The notes under the pieces are model-generated. The model was not told the DNA's origin and searched no databases. It was given only the letters and a program-made list of their open reading frames with translations. This document shows, piece after piece, positions 11,795-23,254 of a DNA stretch of 64,000 bases. The first letter of the stretch is position 1, and each line of letters begins with the position of its first letter. Origin of the DNA: Ectobius pallidus (Eukaryota; Arthropoda; Insecta; Blattodea; Ectobiidae). The translations under genes and the position numbers were made by a program. The DNA lies in contig CAXKWD010000006.1 of NCBI GenBank assembly GCA_964059195.1, positions 135,220,039 to 135,284,038 of the forward strand, read 5' to 3'.

Positions 11795-12808
11795 AGGGCC
11801 CAGATTATTATGTCTTAAACTATTTTGTTCCGCGGGTGGCCCCGGCATTGGGCTGATCACTCATCCGCGTAGGCCCTCGATGTCCTTGTCTGGTCAAAAA
11901 AATGTCTGTGTTGTGATCCATAGTTCATTCCTCTCCCGACAGATCGCGGCCCGGTAAGGCCCGGGCGGCGCGAGTCGCATAAAGGTCCCTATAAGGTGGA
12001 GGTAAACCTACGAAAGAAAGAAGAAAATTGTTTCTTACGAGCTAAATGTGATATTTAACGTAATTATCCATTTCATCGTCATTGCAGTCACATAGTCCAA
12101 TCATAGTTCCTGTAGTTGGCAGAATAAAATAAATAAATAAATAAATATAAATCCTAAAAATGGCTAAACAAGTCGTTAAAAACTAAAAATGGCTAAAACT
12201 GACTTTCAAATAAAGTACGATAAAATAACATTAATAAATATAATAATTAGCATAATTATCATTGTTATACCAAAAATTGCTTTTTGAATTTCTGCCTATA
12301 TTTTGCATCTTGCTCATTGTTGCCAGTATATTATTTTGTAAGATAAAATATAGCATTGCGTTTTGTCATTTTATACCCCATTCTTCCGGTAAAGGAAATC
12401 TTAAGTGAACCTAAATCCCCGGTTCCTTTGGAAGCAAATTAAAAGCACTCTTAGGAAGTTTACTCTTGTATTTTATTCACAGTGTTTGCTCCAGCAAGAT
12501 GACCATAGTGAAGTATTCTATGATTTGGTTGATTAATTGAAAAACGTTCTTCTTGAGTTTGCGGTGGAGTTGGAAATGACAAGGGTATTTTTAAAACTAA
12601 GCTAAAAGTGTTCCTGAAGTTTTGTGGTTCAGAGCCATGAAATTTAAGCAAAAATAAAATGAATTAATATATTATTTTTCAATGTGTTTATTGTACTTAT
12701 TTAAAGTGACGCTTAAACAATTCGAATGAAAACTGTAAAGAAAACTAATTTAAAACTATATTAAAAAACTAAAACAGGGTTTATAATAACCTAAAAGTCC
12801 GGGCCCTA
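11795..12808. mobile_element. hAT-like MITE, TAGGG/CCTAAA family, with an inner insertion
   Basis: Left end TAGGGCCCAGATTATTATG and right end (reverse complement) TAGGGCCCGGACTTTTAGG match those of the copies at 10224 and 28222. Interior words CCTAAAAATGGCTAAA recur. The element is longer than its relatives because of a GC-richer block with a trailing (AAAT)n (about 11828-12150). The flanking 8-mers do not match, so the pairing of these two ends is inferred from family structure. Confidence 0.55.
11828..12150 (+). mobile_element. GC-rich insertion with AAAT tail (retroposon candidate)
   Basis: The block is clearly richer in GC than its surroundings (for example near 11941-11975) and ends at about 12127-12150 in an AAATAAATAAAT run, a common tail of retroposons. 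It interrupts a hAT-like MITE. No box A/box B pair or coding similarity was recognised; a 64-codon frame (11763-11957) crosses its edge and is probably chance. Confidence 0.4.
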
Positions 12809-13182
12809 CGTTGGCTATATGCAGTCAAGATTCAGAGATCCAGAAAAATAATTTTATTTACAATATTATTTCACCACCACATATTACTGGTATTCTTAGC
12901 AGCTTCAAATAATAATTCTATTATTGATAAATTTCTTCTTAGAGCCTTAGAGGGAAAATTTTACAAAGAATAAGAGTTAATTTTTCGTGTAATGTGTATA
13001 TATATAATCTTATCAATTTTTACCATTTTATGTATATATAATTGTCTATGTAAAAACTGCTTGTTTATCATTTTAAATTTTATATAATGGTCTCTCGGGC
13101 TTCCAACCGGGTTAAAATATGGTTTGCTTCCGAGCTTTCGGCTGCTGTCAGCTCTGCAGCCATCTTCTGGGAGAGAAGTGCG

Positions 13183-13452
13183 CTAGTTCTGTGTCTGGCT
13201 CCTTTTTATAGATGGTGGAGTTTGCAGAGAGCGACCAATCGGAGCACAGGAAATCCCGGGGTGAAAAGCAGGAATGCTATTGGTTGGTGTTGAAGTTGGT
13301 CCTGATTTGGCCCGTTCCTGTAGAATTCTGATTGCTGGGTTCCAGGCTTGGCTGAGTTCTAGCCCGTTGTCCCTGTTGTAATTATTGGGGTGTAGCTTTA
13401 TTTCCAGAGCTTCGGCCACGACCCGGCCCCAGTAGGTAGGTTGATTGCCCAA
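13183..13452 (-). pseudogene. Penelope-like element C-terminal (GIY-YIG endonuclease end) fragment, left copy
   Basis: The minus-strand frame includes TYWGRVVAEALEIKLHPNNY, then NRDNGLELSQAWNPAIRI. The pattern EA-EIK-HPNN-NRD-G--LS-AWNP is what I know from the extreme C-terminus of GIY-YIG endonuclease domains in Penelope-like elements. Everything upstream (reverse transcriptase, catalytic GIY-YIG core) is absent: a severe 5' truncation. The frame continues for about 45 residues that look like translated 3' UTR. It is the mirror copy of the fragment at 13445-13714 and cannot encode an active protein. Identification is by motif memory only. Confidence 0.65.
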
Positions 13453-13714
13453 TCAACCTACCTACTGGGGCCGGGTCGTGGCCGTAGCTCTGGAAATAAA
13501 GCTACACCCCAATAATTACAACAGGGACAACGGGCTAGAACTCAGCCAAGCCTGGAACCCAGCAATCAGAATTCTACAGGAACGGGCCAAATCAGGACCA
13601 ACTTCAACACCAACCAATAGCATTCCTGCTTTTCACCCCGGGATTTCCTGTGCTCCGATTGGTCGCTCTCTGCAAACTCCACCATCTATAAAAAGGAGCC
13701 AGACACAGAACTAG
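13445..13714 (+). pseudogene. Penelope-like element C-terminal fragment, right copy
   Basis: Same peptide as the left copy except for one Glu/Val difference (VVAVALEIK here), read on the plus strand. This copy extends further at the 3' side: after the palindrome it continues ATATAACCAACGCCGGGAAA to about 13843, a tail shared with the remnant at 9918. So the right copy keeps the full 3' end while the left copy has lost the last 30 or so bases. It is truncated at the 5' side at the palindrome centre. Confidence 0.65.
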
Positions 13715-14154
13715 CGCACTTCTCTCCCAGAAGATGGCTGCAGAGCTGACAGCAGCCGAAAGCTCGGAAGCAAACCATATTTTAACCCGGTTGGAAGCCC
13801 GAGAGACCATTATATATAACCAACGCCGGGAAAGTCTCAAGTCTTTTATTTTAAATTTTGTCTAACAGTTTTAATCCAATTAATTGAAACAACATAGACC
13901 TAACCATATAAATTCACTGACCAGTAGAATATATCACAATCTGTAATCACATAGTCTAATTATTACACAATAAAAATAGCAAACTTATAAATATTTGTCT
14001 TCATTGTAAAATGTTGTCCACATCAAGCTATATATATTTCTGGCATCTTATTATATTTTAGAGGGTATAAGACGAAAAATTAACTCTTATTCTTTGTAAT
14101 AATTCTATAATTTGTATCCAGAACTTAGTAACAGCTGATCGCCTCGATCAGCCG

Positions 14155-14216
14155 AGTCGTCCAAGGTCCAGGGAAAACCTCGTTAGTAGCAATAAATTCC
14201 AAGATATACTTTTCTG
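14155..14216 (+). repeat. Fragment shared with the MITE at 15150-15399
   Basis: The blocks GTCCAAGGTCCAGGGAAA and GCAATAAATTCCAAGATATA occur here and at 15250-15300. The rest of 14217-14345 was not recognised; it contains a locally GC-richer part. Confidence 0.6.
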
Positions 14217-14976
14217 ATTGAGAACCCCAGTAAGTTTTACAAGTCAGCGCCTGGAACTGAGCTGGTATTTCGCAACCTTCCCTTGTTAGCACGAGATAAG
14301 AAGCCTAGGGGTTCCGCATACATAAAGAAATCGGTCGCCTCATTTAGCAGAGGCTGCTGATATAATACTTCATAATTAAAACTCACGGGTAGTATAAATT
14401 TATTCATTAAAAAAGTTAAGCGTTGGGTTCTTCAAACTTGTTATATAACAACTTAGGTAACTACAGATTGTTTGGGAATTAATGCTACGAACTTGAAAGG
14501 GTGGGTAGTGGTAGTTAGGACCGGAAAGGATAAGTTTAGATAAGGAAGGCTTTGACCGGCTGTGTCCCAGATTGTCGCTCAAGTTAGAGGGTTCAACACA
14601 ATCCCAGACTGGCAAAAACTGGTTGTTTCTCTCTCGGTTTTTCGAATATTGTGTAGTGTGAATTTCCTAATTAAGATCTTAAGTAAAGTTACAAAAAGCA
14701 TTGAATTTTAAAGATAGTTGTGGGATAAAATATTGTACACCCTTCATACAACTTCATAATAATAAATTGTATTCGCTTATTACACATTACATTGATATTA
14801 TTTCTTTATATTAACGTTAAGAGTTCCTAAAATCTTCAGGCGTACAATAAGGACACGATATAAAACTAGTTTTGATAGGTAAAAATTTGAAAAAATTTCA
14901 AATGTGAACCAGACGAGGTCTCTTCCTTTATCACATTCCTCAATCTTTCATGCCTATCAATGTTTGATAATATTGA

Positions 14977-14977
<1 letters not shown>

Positions 14978-15043
<66 letters not shown>

Positions 15044-15606
15044 GTTATTCAGCTGTAGTTTTTACTCCTATTAGCTACGAGGCCATATCAGAAGTTCGGG
15101 ATCTGTATCTATACAGTAGGGTAGCCCATGGAACTATTGATTGTCAATTGAAGCGTTTGTTTTATAAGGGTCTAAATGCCAGAATCATGATTTTTCAGCT
15201 GATAATTTTAAATGGATCTTTGTACCGAGACCAATGCATTTCAGAAGAGTCCAAGGTCCAGGGAAAGCCACGTTAGTTAGCAATAAATTCCAAGATATAG
15301 CGCTGGGTCTATTTCCGGCACGTCTTTCTGCGGGTCTATGACTTGTTTTCTACACAATCATGATTTTGGCACTTAGATCCTTATAAAACTAAACGCTTCA
15401 ATTATTAATGGATTTTATGGAGTAAATTTCAACTGATATTAATTTAAATGGATATGATATAGGATGAAATAGTGAGGATGATTCATGGTATGTAAATATC
15501 CAATTCGGCATTTGCCTTTATGACTGGGGCAACCATGAAAAAACCCATGTCAAATTAGCCGACCACGGGGTTTGAACCTGGGACCATCTTGGTCACCTCG
15601 ATCGCT
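14978..15606 (-). mobile_element. SINE family 3 copy with (AAT)n tail, split by a MITE
   Basis: Read on the minus strand, a degenerate tRNA-like head (GAGGTGACCAAGATGG near 15606, then GGTCCCAGGTTCAAACC near 15575) leads to a body that matches the complete copy at 19272-19641, and ends in a long (AAT)n tail (14979-15043). A 250-bp insertion separates the body at 15150-15399. The tail is joined directly to the SINE end, so this ATT microsatellite probably grew from the SINE tail. Confidence 0.75.
15150..15399. mobile_element. MITE with about 42-bp inverted repeats, inserted in a SINE
   Basis: Ends GAAGCGTTTGTTTTATAAGG and (reverse complement) GAAGCGTTTAGTTTTATAAG continue as imperfect inverted repeats through ATCATGATT. 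Both sides carry AATT, which may be a 4-bp duplication or part of the terminal sequence. Related sequence lies on the minus strand at 61370-61512. The superfamily is not assigned. The SINE copy at 56620-56884 shows the uninterrupted target. Confidence 0.7.
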
Positions 15607-16734
15607 TGCAACTTTCGTAAAGTTCTGAAATGATTTTGTGTGGAGATAAGAAGCTTTTTACATTAATTGGTCAAGGTGAAAAGGAATAGAAATATACAGT
15701 AAACTATAAGAGAATATAATAATAATTATAGCTGCCCGTCCGAGGTTACCAGAAGATACAGCCTAGCTAGATCAGTCTGTTAAAGGCAATTTTACGAATA
15801 CATTAACTAACAGTTTGAAACAAAAAAATTGCATATATACATAACAATTGAGAAGGTGGCGAAAAAACATATTAATTGAACAACTATAAATGTATTGTAA
15901 ACAATAAATATATAGTAAACTATAAATATGTAGTAAAGTATAAGTGTATAGTAAACTATAGAGCACAACTGATGTACCTATTTCACAATCTGTTCTACTC
16001 TGAAATATTTAGCCAGAATAGCCTAAGCGATATGCCGTCACAGCGTTCAGATATTCGCTTTACTTCTACCAGCTTTCCTCTCCTAGATTTCATGCGTAGG
16101 ATAGGTAGCTGGAGGAAGCTATTATCTTGTAAATTGTTAATGTATATGCATAATCTGATGGGAATCATAGTATGATCGCCTGAAAGTTCTAGCTAAAGAA
16201 ACGTACAGTGAATCAAAATTCTGAATCTATATTAAAAATCTTACGTTTGATAACTTTTTTCAATCGCTTTCTTATACGGAATTATAAAGAGGTAACAAAG
16301 ATCAAATTATTTGAAGGAAATTAGAGAGAAATTTGACTAAACCCTATAATAGTTCGAGATTTATTTATTTATAGGCCTACTATAATATTGTATACCGCTC
16401 GCTCAGTGGTATAGTGACACCATCGATAGGCTAGTCTAGAATAGATTACTAATAGTTTAATTGCTTTTATTAATAATAACATGCTGATATCAGTTCAATT
16501 TTTTTTGTTCTCTTGAGAATTTCATACAATTTCTTTTAAGCTTTATTTGAACTTTGCTTTGAAACTTTTTCGTATTAAAATTCTTCAAAGGGAATATCAG
16601 GTCGTTGAAAGGAGTGTCATCAAATACCGTTTCACACAAATCTACTCGTATCAGACAAAAGTAATATTATTATTCAGTTGTAGCCTAGAGAATATTTTTC
16701 TTCCTTCTATCTAGAGCATACACCATACATGTAA
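15607..16734. other. No recognisable gene or repeat
   Basis: Includes a run of TATAGTAAACTATAAATATG-like AT repeats (15880-15965) that creates chance frames on both strands; nothing else was recognised. Confidence 0.45.
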
Positions 16735-17022
16735 CGTTTCGTTTAAAGTTGCAAGTTGAAGCTCTTTAAATACAATGTTTGTCCTCATCTTCATTGAGTA
16801 TTGAATCGGATGTACTAGATCTCTTCCATTGCACAGTCGTAGCGCACATTTTCTCAACGATGTGCTTTGTGAAGAAGCGGAAGGACATGAAAGACGAATG
16901 GAGGTTGGCGGAATAACGGCAGAGTAAACAGAATAATCCACCAATAAATTCCACATCGCACTGATCGGGATTTAAACTGGGAATTTCGCGATAGAAAAGT
17001 AAACACTATAAGCTACGCTCCA
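16735..17022 (-). mobile_element. tRNA-derived SINE (family 5)
   Basis: Minus strand starts with a box-A-like GGAGCGTAGCTTATAGTG and has a box-B-like CAGTTTAAATCCCG about 45 bases further on, followed by about 200 bp of body. Pol III-type internal promoter boxes at this spacing are the signature of tRNA-derived SINEs. The frames in the body are chance. No clear tail or target duplication seen. Confidence 0.55.
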
Positions 17023-17275
17023 TGATATATGAGTTTGCGCCCACCATCGTTTCTCCTTCAGACGTTACTACAATATATTACACACTATCCAGCTTATTGT
17101 TTCTAGGCCCATGGGCTTTATATCCTTCATTTTATGGCCTTAGAAGTGAATGTGTTGTCTTTCATTGCGAGAAGTATTTTGAACATGTTTCATTTGCTGC
17201 CCAAGTATAGCCCAAGAATTATGAATCACCAGTGGTAATTATTTTAGTGATTCTTATTGTATTTGTGTTCTGTGC

Positions 17276-17313
<38 letters not shown>

Positions 17314-19271
17314 TGACTTTTAACTCTACAACCTTTGCTGTCAACCATAGCAAGTGAAGAATGTTATATATTTATCACTATTTTAAAGTAAAATATTCGT
17401 ATACAGATCTTGGAGACCTTTATGAACGCAAGAGGTTGATGCTCTCACATTTTCTAGATATTGAGTATATAAAAGATGGTAAGGTTGTTTGACCTTACGG
17501 ATTTTCCCCGCGGATTGCTCTTGGTACTCATTTCTGTTAGAGGCTGAGTGGCTGGCCACGGCCATATTTACGCAAGAATTATTAGACCAGTTGAAAAATT
17601 CGAATGACCTCGTCGAAGATCAAACTTGCGAACTTAAGTTTTAATGTGCAATTCTCAACCATCTGCACAATGACATACCTTTTTCACACATGTACTTAAT
17701 ACTAATTAATTCCTTTAATTATCTGCAGTTCAGAGCTTTATTGAAAAAAGTATTCAATCCTTAAAATTCTTACTTAATTGAAGTTTCACCATATTATTTT
17801 TTATTTATCTTTATCTTTATTTACCTGATAAATGAAGGCAAATAAAATACTCCAGATCCAGAAACTTTAATGAGAAAGTGATTTCAACGTATAAAATGCC
17901 GACTTAATTTATAACCTCGTTATATTAGTTTTTCTTGTGAAGGAGCTGAAAATATCCATTGCCAGAAGAAAACATCATTATAATAATTTTAAATTCTGGT
18001 AAACATGTGTGCTTGTAACGATGTTTTATGTTATATAATTCACCTTGCTTCTGTAAGATGTTGTGAAGTTTGCTGTTAATAATTATATAAGGTACATCCT
18101 TATGTGGCGTAAGCTATGTTCGCTTCAGCACAAGAGTTTGTTTCTTCAGAAAGTGCAATCAATAGCAACACTAGGCAACAAGGTTATCATCTCTTGAGAC
18201 GAGACTTGTGTGCCTGCTGACTTGATGTAGATGAGAGCATACGTAGCATGTTTCTCTATGAGCTTATTACATGTAGACGCACGTAGATGAGTGATCTCCT
18301 CAACATGTGCCAGGCAATGAAGTGAAATTAATTTTCCACACCTGCATTACAATATATAATGTTCGCTTTTCCCAGGAAGACTTCGCTAAACGAAGTGGAG
18401 GTCCATTTCTCTGATAATCTCTTCGAAGATAGGTTATTATTAATTATTACGATGTAGTATGCGAATTAAATTTCTCAGACTAATGAAGACAACGTACCAT
18501 GAAATTGGAGGTAATATTACAGCACTAATTTTAAAGCTTAAGTCTCGGATGTAATAAAACAAAATTTTCAAAGTACCGAACTTGGAAAAATATAAAATTT
18601 CCATCTTTTTGCTGTAGCATTAAATACTCGGGAGTTTTTTTCTATTCAACTGTGTATCTAACATGTGTACTTCTCGCTTACATAACTTAAAATGTTGTTT
18701 TCTTGTAACAGTTCCCATAACAGTTGCCATTCCTGCAACACCTGCTTCAGTTACAGAAATCAGTTTGTCATCAAATTAATGATGAATGAACGGTACTTAT
18801 TTGCCTTTAGTTTGGATTTATTTATCTTGGTTTTTGAAAATTTTAGTTTCCCTTATGCAAGAGGAATTATATAGGAATTATGTTTCAGGGAACAGATTAT
18901 CTACTTCAAAACTACCAGACGTAATCAGTACAACCTTAGTATATTAGGTTTAATAAAGCTCACCACTATGTAGTTCAAATAGCATAATGTTCTAATTTTG
19001 CATGTCGGAGTGATTAGACCACTGTTGCGCTCGCCCCCTCAAAAGAAAAATCCCACCAGTCCCATTATTAGGACATTAGAATATGAGAACAATTTTTCGT
19101 GATTATAGGCCGTGGTCCAGTGGTCAGTAAAATTAGGACCTCTGGTTATATTACCTATGATTTTAAAAATCGACTTTGTTGTAATATTATCATAAATATT
19201 AGCTTTCATTTGTCACAAACTTTAAGTTCTGTATCCAAAGCCTTCTTCTTTCATAAATAAAACAGTTTGTA
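17023..19271. other. No recognisable gene; one poly(T) run
   Basis: About 2.2 kb without a recognised element apart from a poly(T) run of about 33 at 17277-17309, which could be the tail of an undetected minus-strand retroposon. Frames are short and unconvincing. Confidence 0.4.
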
Positions 19272-19641
19272 ACCTGCGAGGTGGCCGAGATGGTAACGTC
19301 TTGGACTCGCATTTGGGAGGTCCCAGGTTCAATTCCCGGGGCAGGTCAATTTAACATGGGTTTTTTCATGGTTTCCAAAACCTTAAAGGCAAATGCCGAG
19401 TTGGATATTTACATACCATGAATCATCCTCACCATTTCACCATCATATATCTATTTAAATTAATATAAGTTGAAATGTACTCCGTTAAATACACCGACTA
19501 CAGAAACAATTGACAAGCAATAGTTCCATGGCCTACCCTACTGTAAAGACACAGATCCCAAACTCCTGATATAACCTCGAAGCTGAAAGGAGTTCAAACA
19601 CAGCTGAAATAAACAAATAAAAATAAATAAATAAATAAAAA
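19272..19641 (+). mobile_element. SINE family 3, near full-length copy
   Basis: The head is tRNA-like: ACCTGCGAGGTGGCCGAGAT contains box A, and GTCCCAGGTTCAATTCCC contains box B. ACCTGC and GCAGGT at the ends of the head can still pair like an acceptor stem, and the box A region resembles tRNA-Ser or tRNA-Leu. It is followed by a long body and an AAATAAATAAAT tail ending near 19641. Other copies lie at 14978-15606, 56620-56884 and, as a head only, 48473-48527. Confidence 0.8.
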
Positions 19642-21329
19642 GGAAAGTGAAAGAATAAAGTATTTTGATTGATTTCGATTGATTCATAAGTGTTGACACA
19701 GTTTTCTTATGGAAATAATAATAATTTGTTTTATTTTATCTTCCACTCAACCAGATTTAGAAATGTACAATACACTATACTAGGGATAAAGACAACAAAA
19801 TATGCATGGTCCTATGATTCTAAATTATGCTAAATGCAGAAAGAATCTGAAAAAGAAAACGAAAACCTTGTGTCCAGTTTTAAACCATCATTCTCTAAAC
19901 CAAGTAAACGCTTATGGGGAACATGCAATGAGATTATACGCTGTTTTTTTCTTTCTTATAGCTAGAAACAGAACAATAATTTACATAGAGTAATAGAGTA
20001 CCAGCAAAAACAAACCAATTTAAACCTCGGGGTAGATAAAAAGGCACAAGAAATGTCAGGATGGATACCATATGCTAATGGCTGGGTAAAGAGATTATGT
20101 TGCTAAGCCTTGGGGAAAGATGTAGCGTTCAGAAACGGCTAACTTTGGAATAAATTATGAGAACTTTGTAATTAGCTTCTTGCTCCTAGTGAATTATACA
20201 ATAGCGCAGTTCTTCTACATGTCCATATGTCTCCCAGAACTAATCCAACACAGCAAGTTTTAGAAAGCATTCTATTTATAGAGATGTTAAAGAAATAATT
20301 TCTCACGCTCGCTTATCGTTTTAGATCTTTTTCTAGTTAAGCAGTTCCTTAAAAGACGTACAATCTTACTAATAATCCAGTTGTAACATTTATACCAGGA
20401 ATATACACAGCTGAGGAGAAAAAGTGTACTAATAACCCTTGCATAAGGCTGAATGTGTGCAACGCTTTACACAGCCTGGCCCCCTTGTATAAACTTGACG
20501 TAAATAATCAAGATGGCCGATATCCGTAACAGCCGGTCGTTTCGTAGATGTCTGAGATTGAATTTTGAGGCTACGCATATTCTGAGCTGCTTTTGCGGAA
20601 TTATAAACATTGTTCCTTGTTTGCGTGACATATTTCCATACTTGTACCCATGATTACAGCTTTCTGGAAACAATATAATTAAATACTGAAACTAGGCAGA
20701 CGACGCATCGCTGTTTGCCCGCTGCTCCGATAGATGGCTTTCAGCAGTCCTTCATAGCCAGAGGCTATTAACGTCATGAAAAGCGTGACGTGTTTGATGA
20801 CGTGCACGTACAAACCCGGTGTAAACCTCGGCAGTTACACTGCGTTTATTGGTATTACGGCTTATGTAGAACTTGCACGGTGAACAACCAAACAACCGTT
20901 CAACGCAGATATAAGCAGCTTTTATTAGTAAGGCTGGTAGTATATTAGTTGTGATATTTACACGAAATTAACGTAATCATGAAGGCAATACTATAAAGTT
21001 TGTGAGCACTTGTTTATTTAGGATTTTCAAGTTATATCAGATAAACTCTGTTCTTTATGCAGAATTTCGTTGCCATGATTACCCACTGCAGTTTATAGTA
21101 TTTTTTTTAAATCATTTATATGAGGATGTATAGGCTATTGCCATAAGAAAGCACTTGTAATACGTACACTGGAAAAATTGCCAGTTAATACATTTTTAGA
21201 CTCTTGGAATTAAAGTAGAAGTTATAACTCAAGAAGGAAAAGCTACACATTATCGTACTAGTGGTAAAATCCCATGGTGACCAACTTTGGTTTTAGTCAC
21301 TTCCTAAATACTCCATTAGAATATTTGTA
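19642..21329. other. No recognisable gene or repeat
   Basis: A GC-richer patch at 20470-20900 gave no coding or repeat signature that I recognise. Confidence 0.4.
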
Positions 21330-21340
21330 TGTTGTTGTTG

Positions 21341-21402
<62 letters not shown>
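21330..21402. repeat. (GTT)n(ATT)n microsatellite
   Basis: Uninterrupted trinucleotide tract that switches from GTT to ATT units. Confidence 0.95.
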
Positions 21403-21404
<2 letters not shown>

Positions 21405-21844
21405 GACTCAGTGTGAAAAATATTGAAATTGTTCCAATTGATTATGCCTTTTATAAACGTTAAATTTTTCACTGTGGTCGCAAATATCGTCATACTTGAT
21501 TGCTGAAAGCGTTGTAGACTCCATTCTTTACATTAACAGCCGTGCATCAGAAAGTCAGTTAACACTAACAGCACATATCCATGTACACATGGGATGGTAT
21601 GTGACAGGGCAGCTCGAGGTTTGAATATAGCTACCCGGTATATAATTCATTAGAAGAAATCTAATATTTATTATTTCTCAATTCATATTAAGGGCTATCT
21701 AAACAATAGTGTATGATACATGTAACCTACATATGGTAAAATGCTCGTCGAATTGCTACACTTGCCCCTACGGACTTGTTTCGCAAGCATTAGTACTTTT
21801 ACCACGTATCTTAAAAAAGTTTTAAATCTTAAGAGAACATACTG

Positions 21845-22480
21845 TTAACGGTAAGAAAAGGGTACTAGCATGCTATTGCGTTAATTGAGGATATCAGCAG
21901 ATATCACTGTCGTTCTCTTCCTATTCGTATGAATAAATAATCATCAATTTCCTTCATTTTAACCACTACAAATAGCCTACTATTATTCCTACTACTATTA
22001 CCGTGTATCTACAACGTATTAATCATTTACAATTCAAGATAGCGAAAATAACTATTTCAGTATTGAGAATCTGTTCCATAAACTTGATGGTTTAAGTGTT
22101 TAGAAAACACAAATGTAAGTCAAAGAAAATTTAGTTTCGCCTAAAATATTTCTTACGAATTTCATTTCTCTCCATACATTGATCATCTGCAACTCCTTAT
22201 CATAGCGAAGGATTTTTCAATATTAGTTCGCCTTTTGCCTTTTGTATAACTTCAAGAGAGATATCAATTTATTTAAAAATAGATCACGATTCAGCATTTT
22301 ACGCAGATGTTTCGGAAAGTTCATGGTTTCAAGCTCTGATATATTTCAAACAAATTGTTGCCAACCGAAGAGGCTGAATTCCGTTATAATACCAAAAGTA
22401 TTTTTATTGTTATTCAAGCACAAGCGAACTGAAATTATTTTCATTTTGAAATAACATAAAACGTCGTACGATATACGGCT
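21845..22480. repeat. Old dispersed repeat R2, copy 2 (uninterrupted)
   Basis: Aligns with 6240-7990 but lacks the hAT MITE and the second insertion; it therefore shows the empty target CTCCTTATCATAGCGAAGG near 22193-22211. Confidence 0.65.
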
Positions 22481-23254
22481 TCGTGCTTGCCTGTTAAGTT
22501 CTGTACAATTGTCTTACATCGTAAATACGATTAGGGTAATTCCGGGAGAGACGGCCATGCGGGGGAGACGACCAATCGCTCTGATTTCAAAGCCGATAAA
22601 CATATTTGAACGTAACTTGGTAGGCGGCAAGCTTTTGGTACTAAGAGTCGATTATTGAACACCTGCGCTGTTTATATTTAGAAATCCGAGATTGATTTAA
22701 CATTACTGTTTTCTAACTGGTCATTTATTTTTTGTATGTTGAATGAAATAAGCAGAAGTCCGACATTATTACAAACAGTTAAACGATACTCACTGCGTGA
22801 GGTGAGTAAACCTTATATATTTCACTTGTATTACGTGTTCTGTTCTAAACTTTTTAATTTCTAACTACTGAGTATGGCCATCTCACCTTTACAAATAGGA
22901 GAGATGGCCCACTTCTTTTCCGGGAGAGTTGGCCAACAACTTAAGAGTCATATTTTCAAGCTCTTATGATTTTTCTAACGCGAAATGTAAAAATTTTCAC
23001 TTAAGACTAATTTCCATCGCTTCTCAATTACTTATTTATTTTTATTGCTAGGGAATTGACATAAACGAACATATTAATACGTATACCTTAATGAAACAAT
23101 TTTGAAAATCCAATCCGGAAAGATGTATGAAATAGAGACGACTTTGACAGTGTACCCCTAATTAAATACATTATTAAATACATTTTCAAAATTATTTATG
23201 TGTTTAAAAAGTTGATTGGACTTATGTTTCCATGCCAAAGGTGGCTCCATAATA

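Larger units (their letters stand above)
13081..13816. repeat. Near-perfect palindrome with 366-bp arms
   Basis: Arms 13081-13446 and 13451-13816 are reverse complements around a 4-base centre (GCCC, 13447-13450). I noticed a single mismatch, in the codon read GAA in one copy and GTA in the other. Each arm is a 5'-truncated 3' end of the same Penelope-like retroelement, joined at the truncation points. Such a structure is also a classic product of template switching or assembly chimerism, so the join deserves checking. Confidence 0.9.
12961..14099. repeat. 28-bp perfect inverted repeat flanking the Penelope palindrome
   Basis: 12961-12988 and 14072-14099 are exact reverse complements of each other (core AAGAATAAGAGTTAATTTTT). 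They lie outside the 366-bp palindrome arms and are not centred on the same point. They may be ends of an older element, or target sequence duplicated in inverted form during insertion. Confidence 0.65.

Noticed and set aside
19272..19345. tRNA gene candidate
   Set aside because: The acceptor stem still pairs and both promoter boxes are present, but it continues into a long body with an AAAT tail and has repeated copies, so it is a SINE head.
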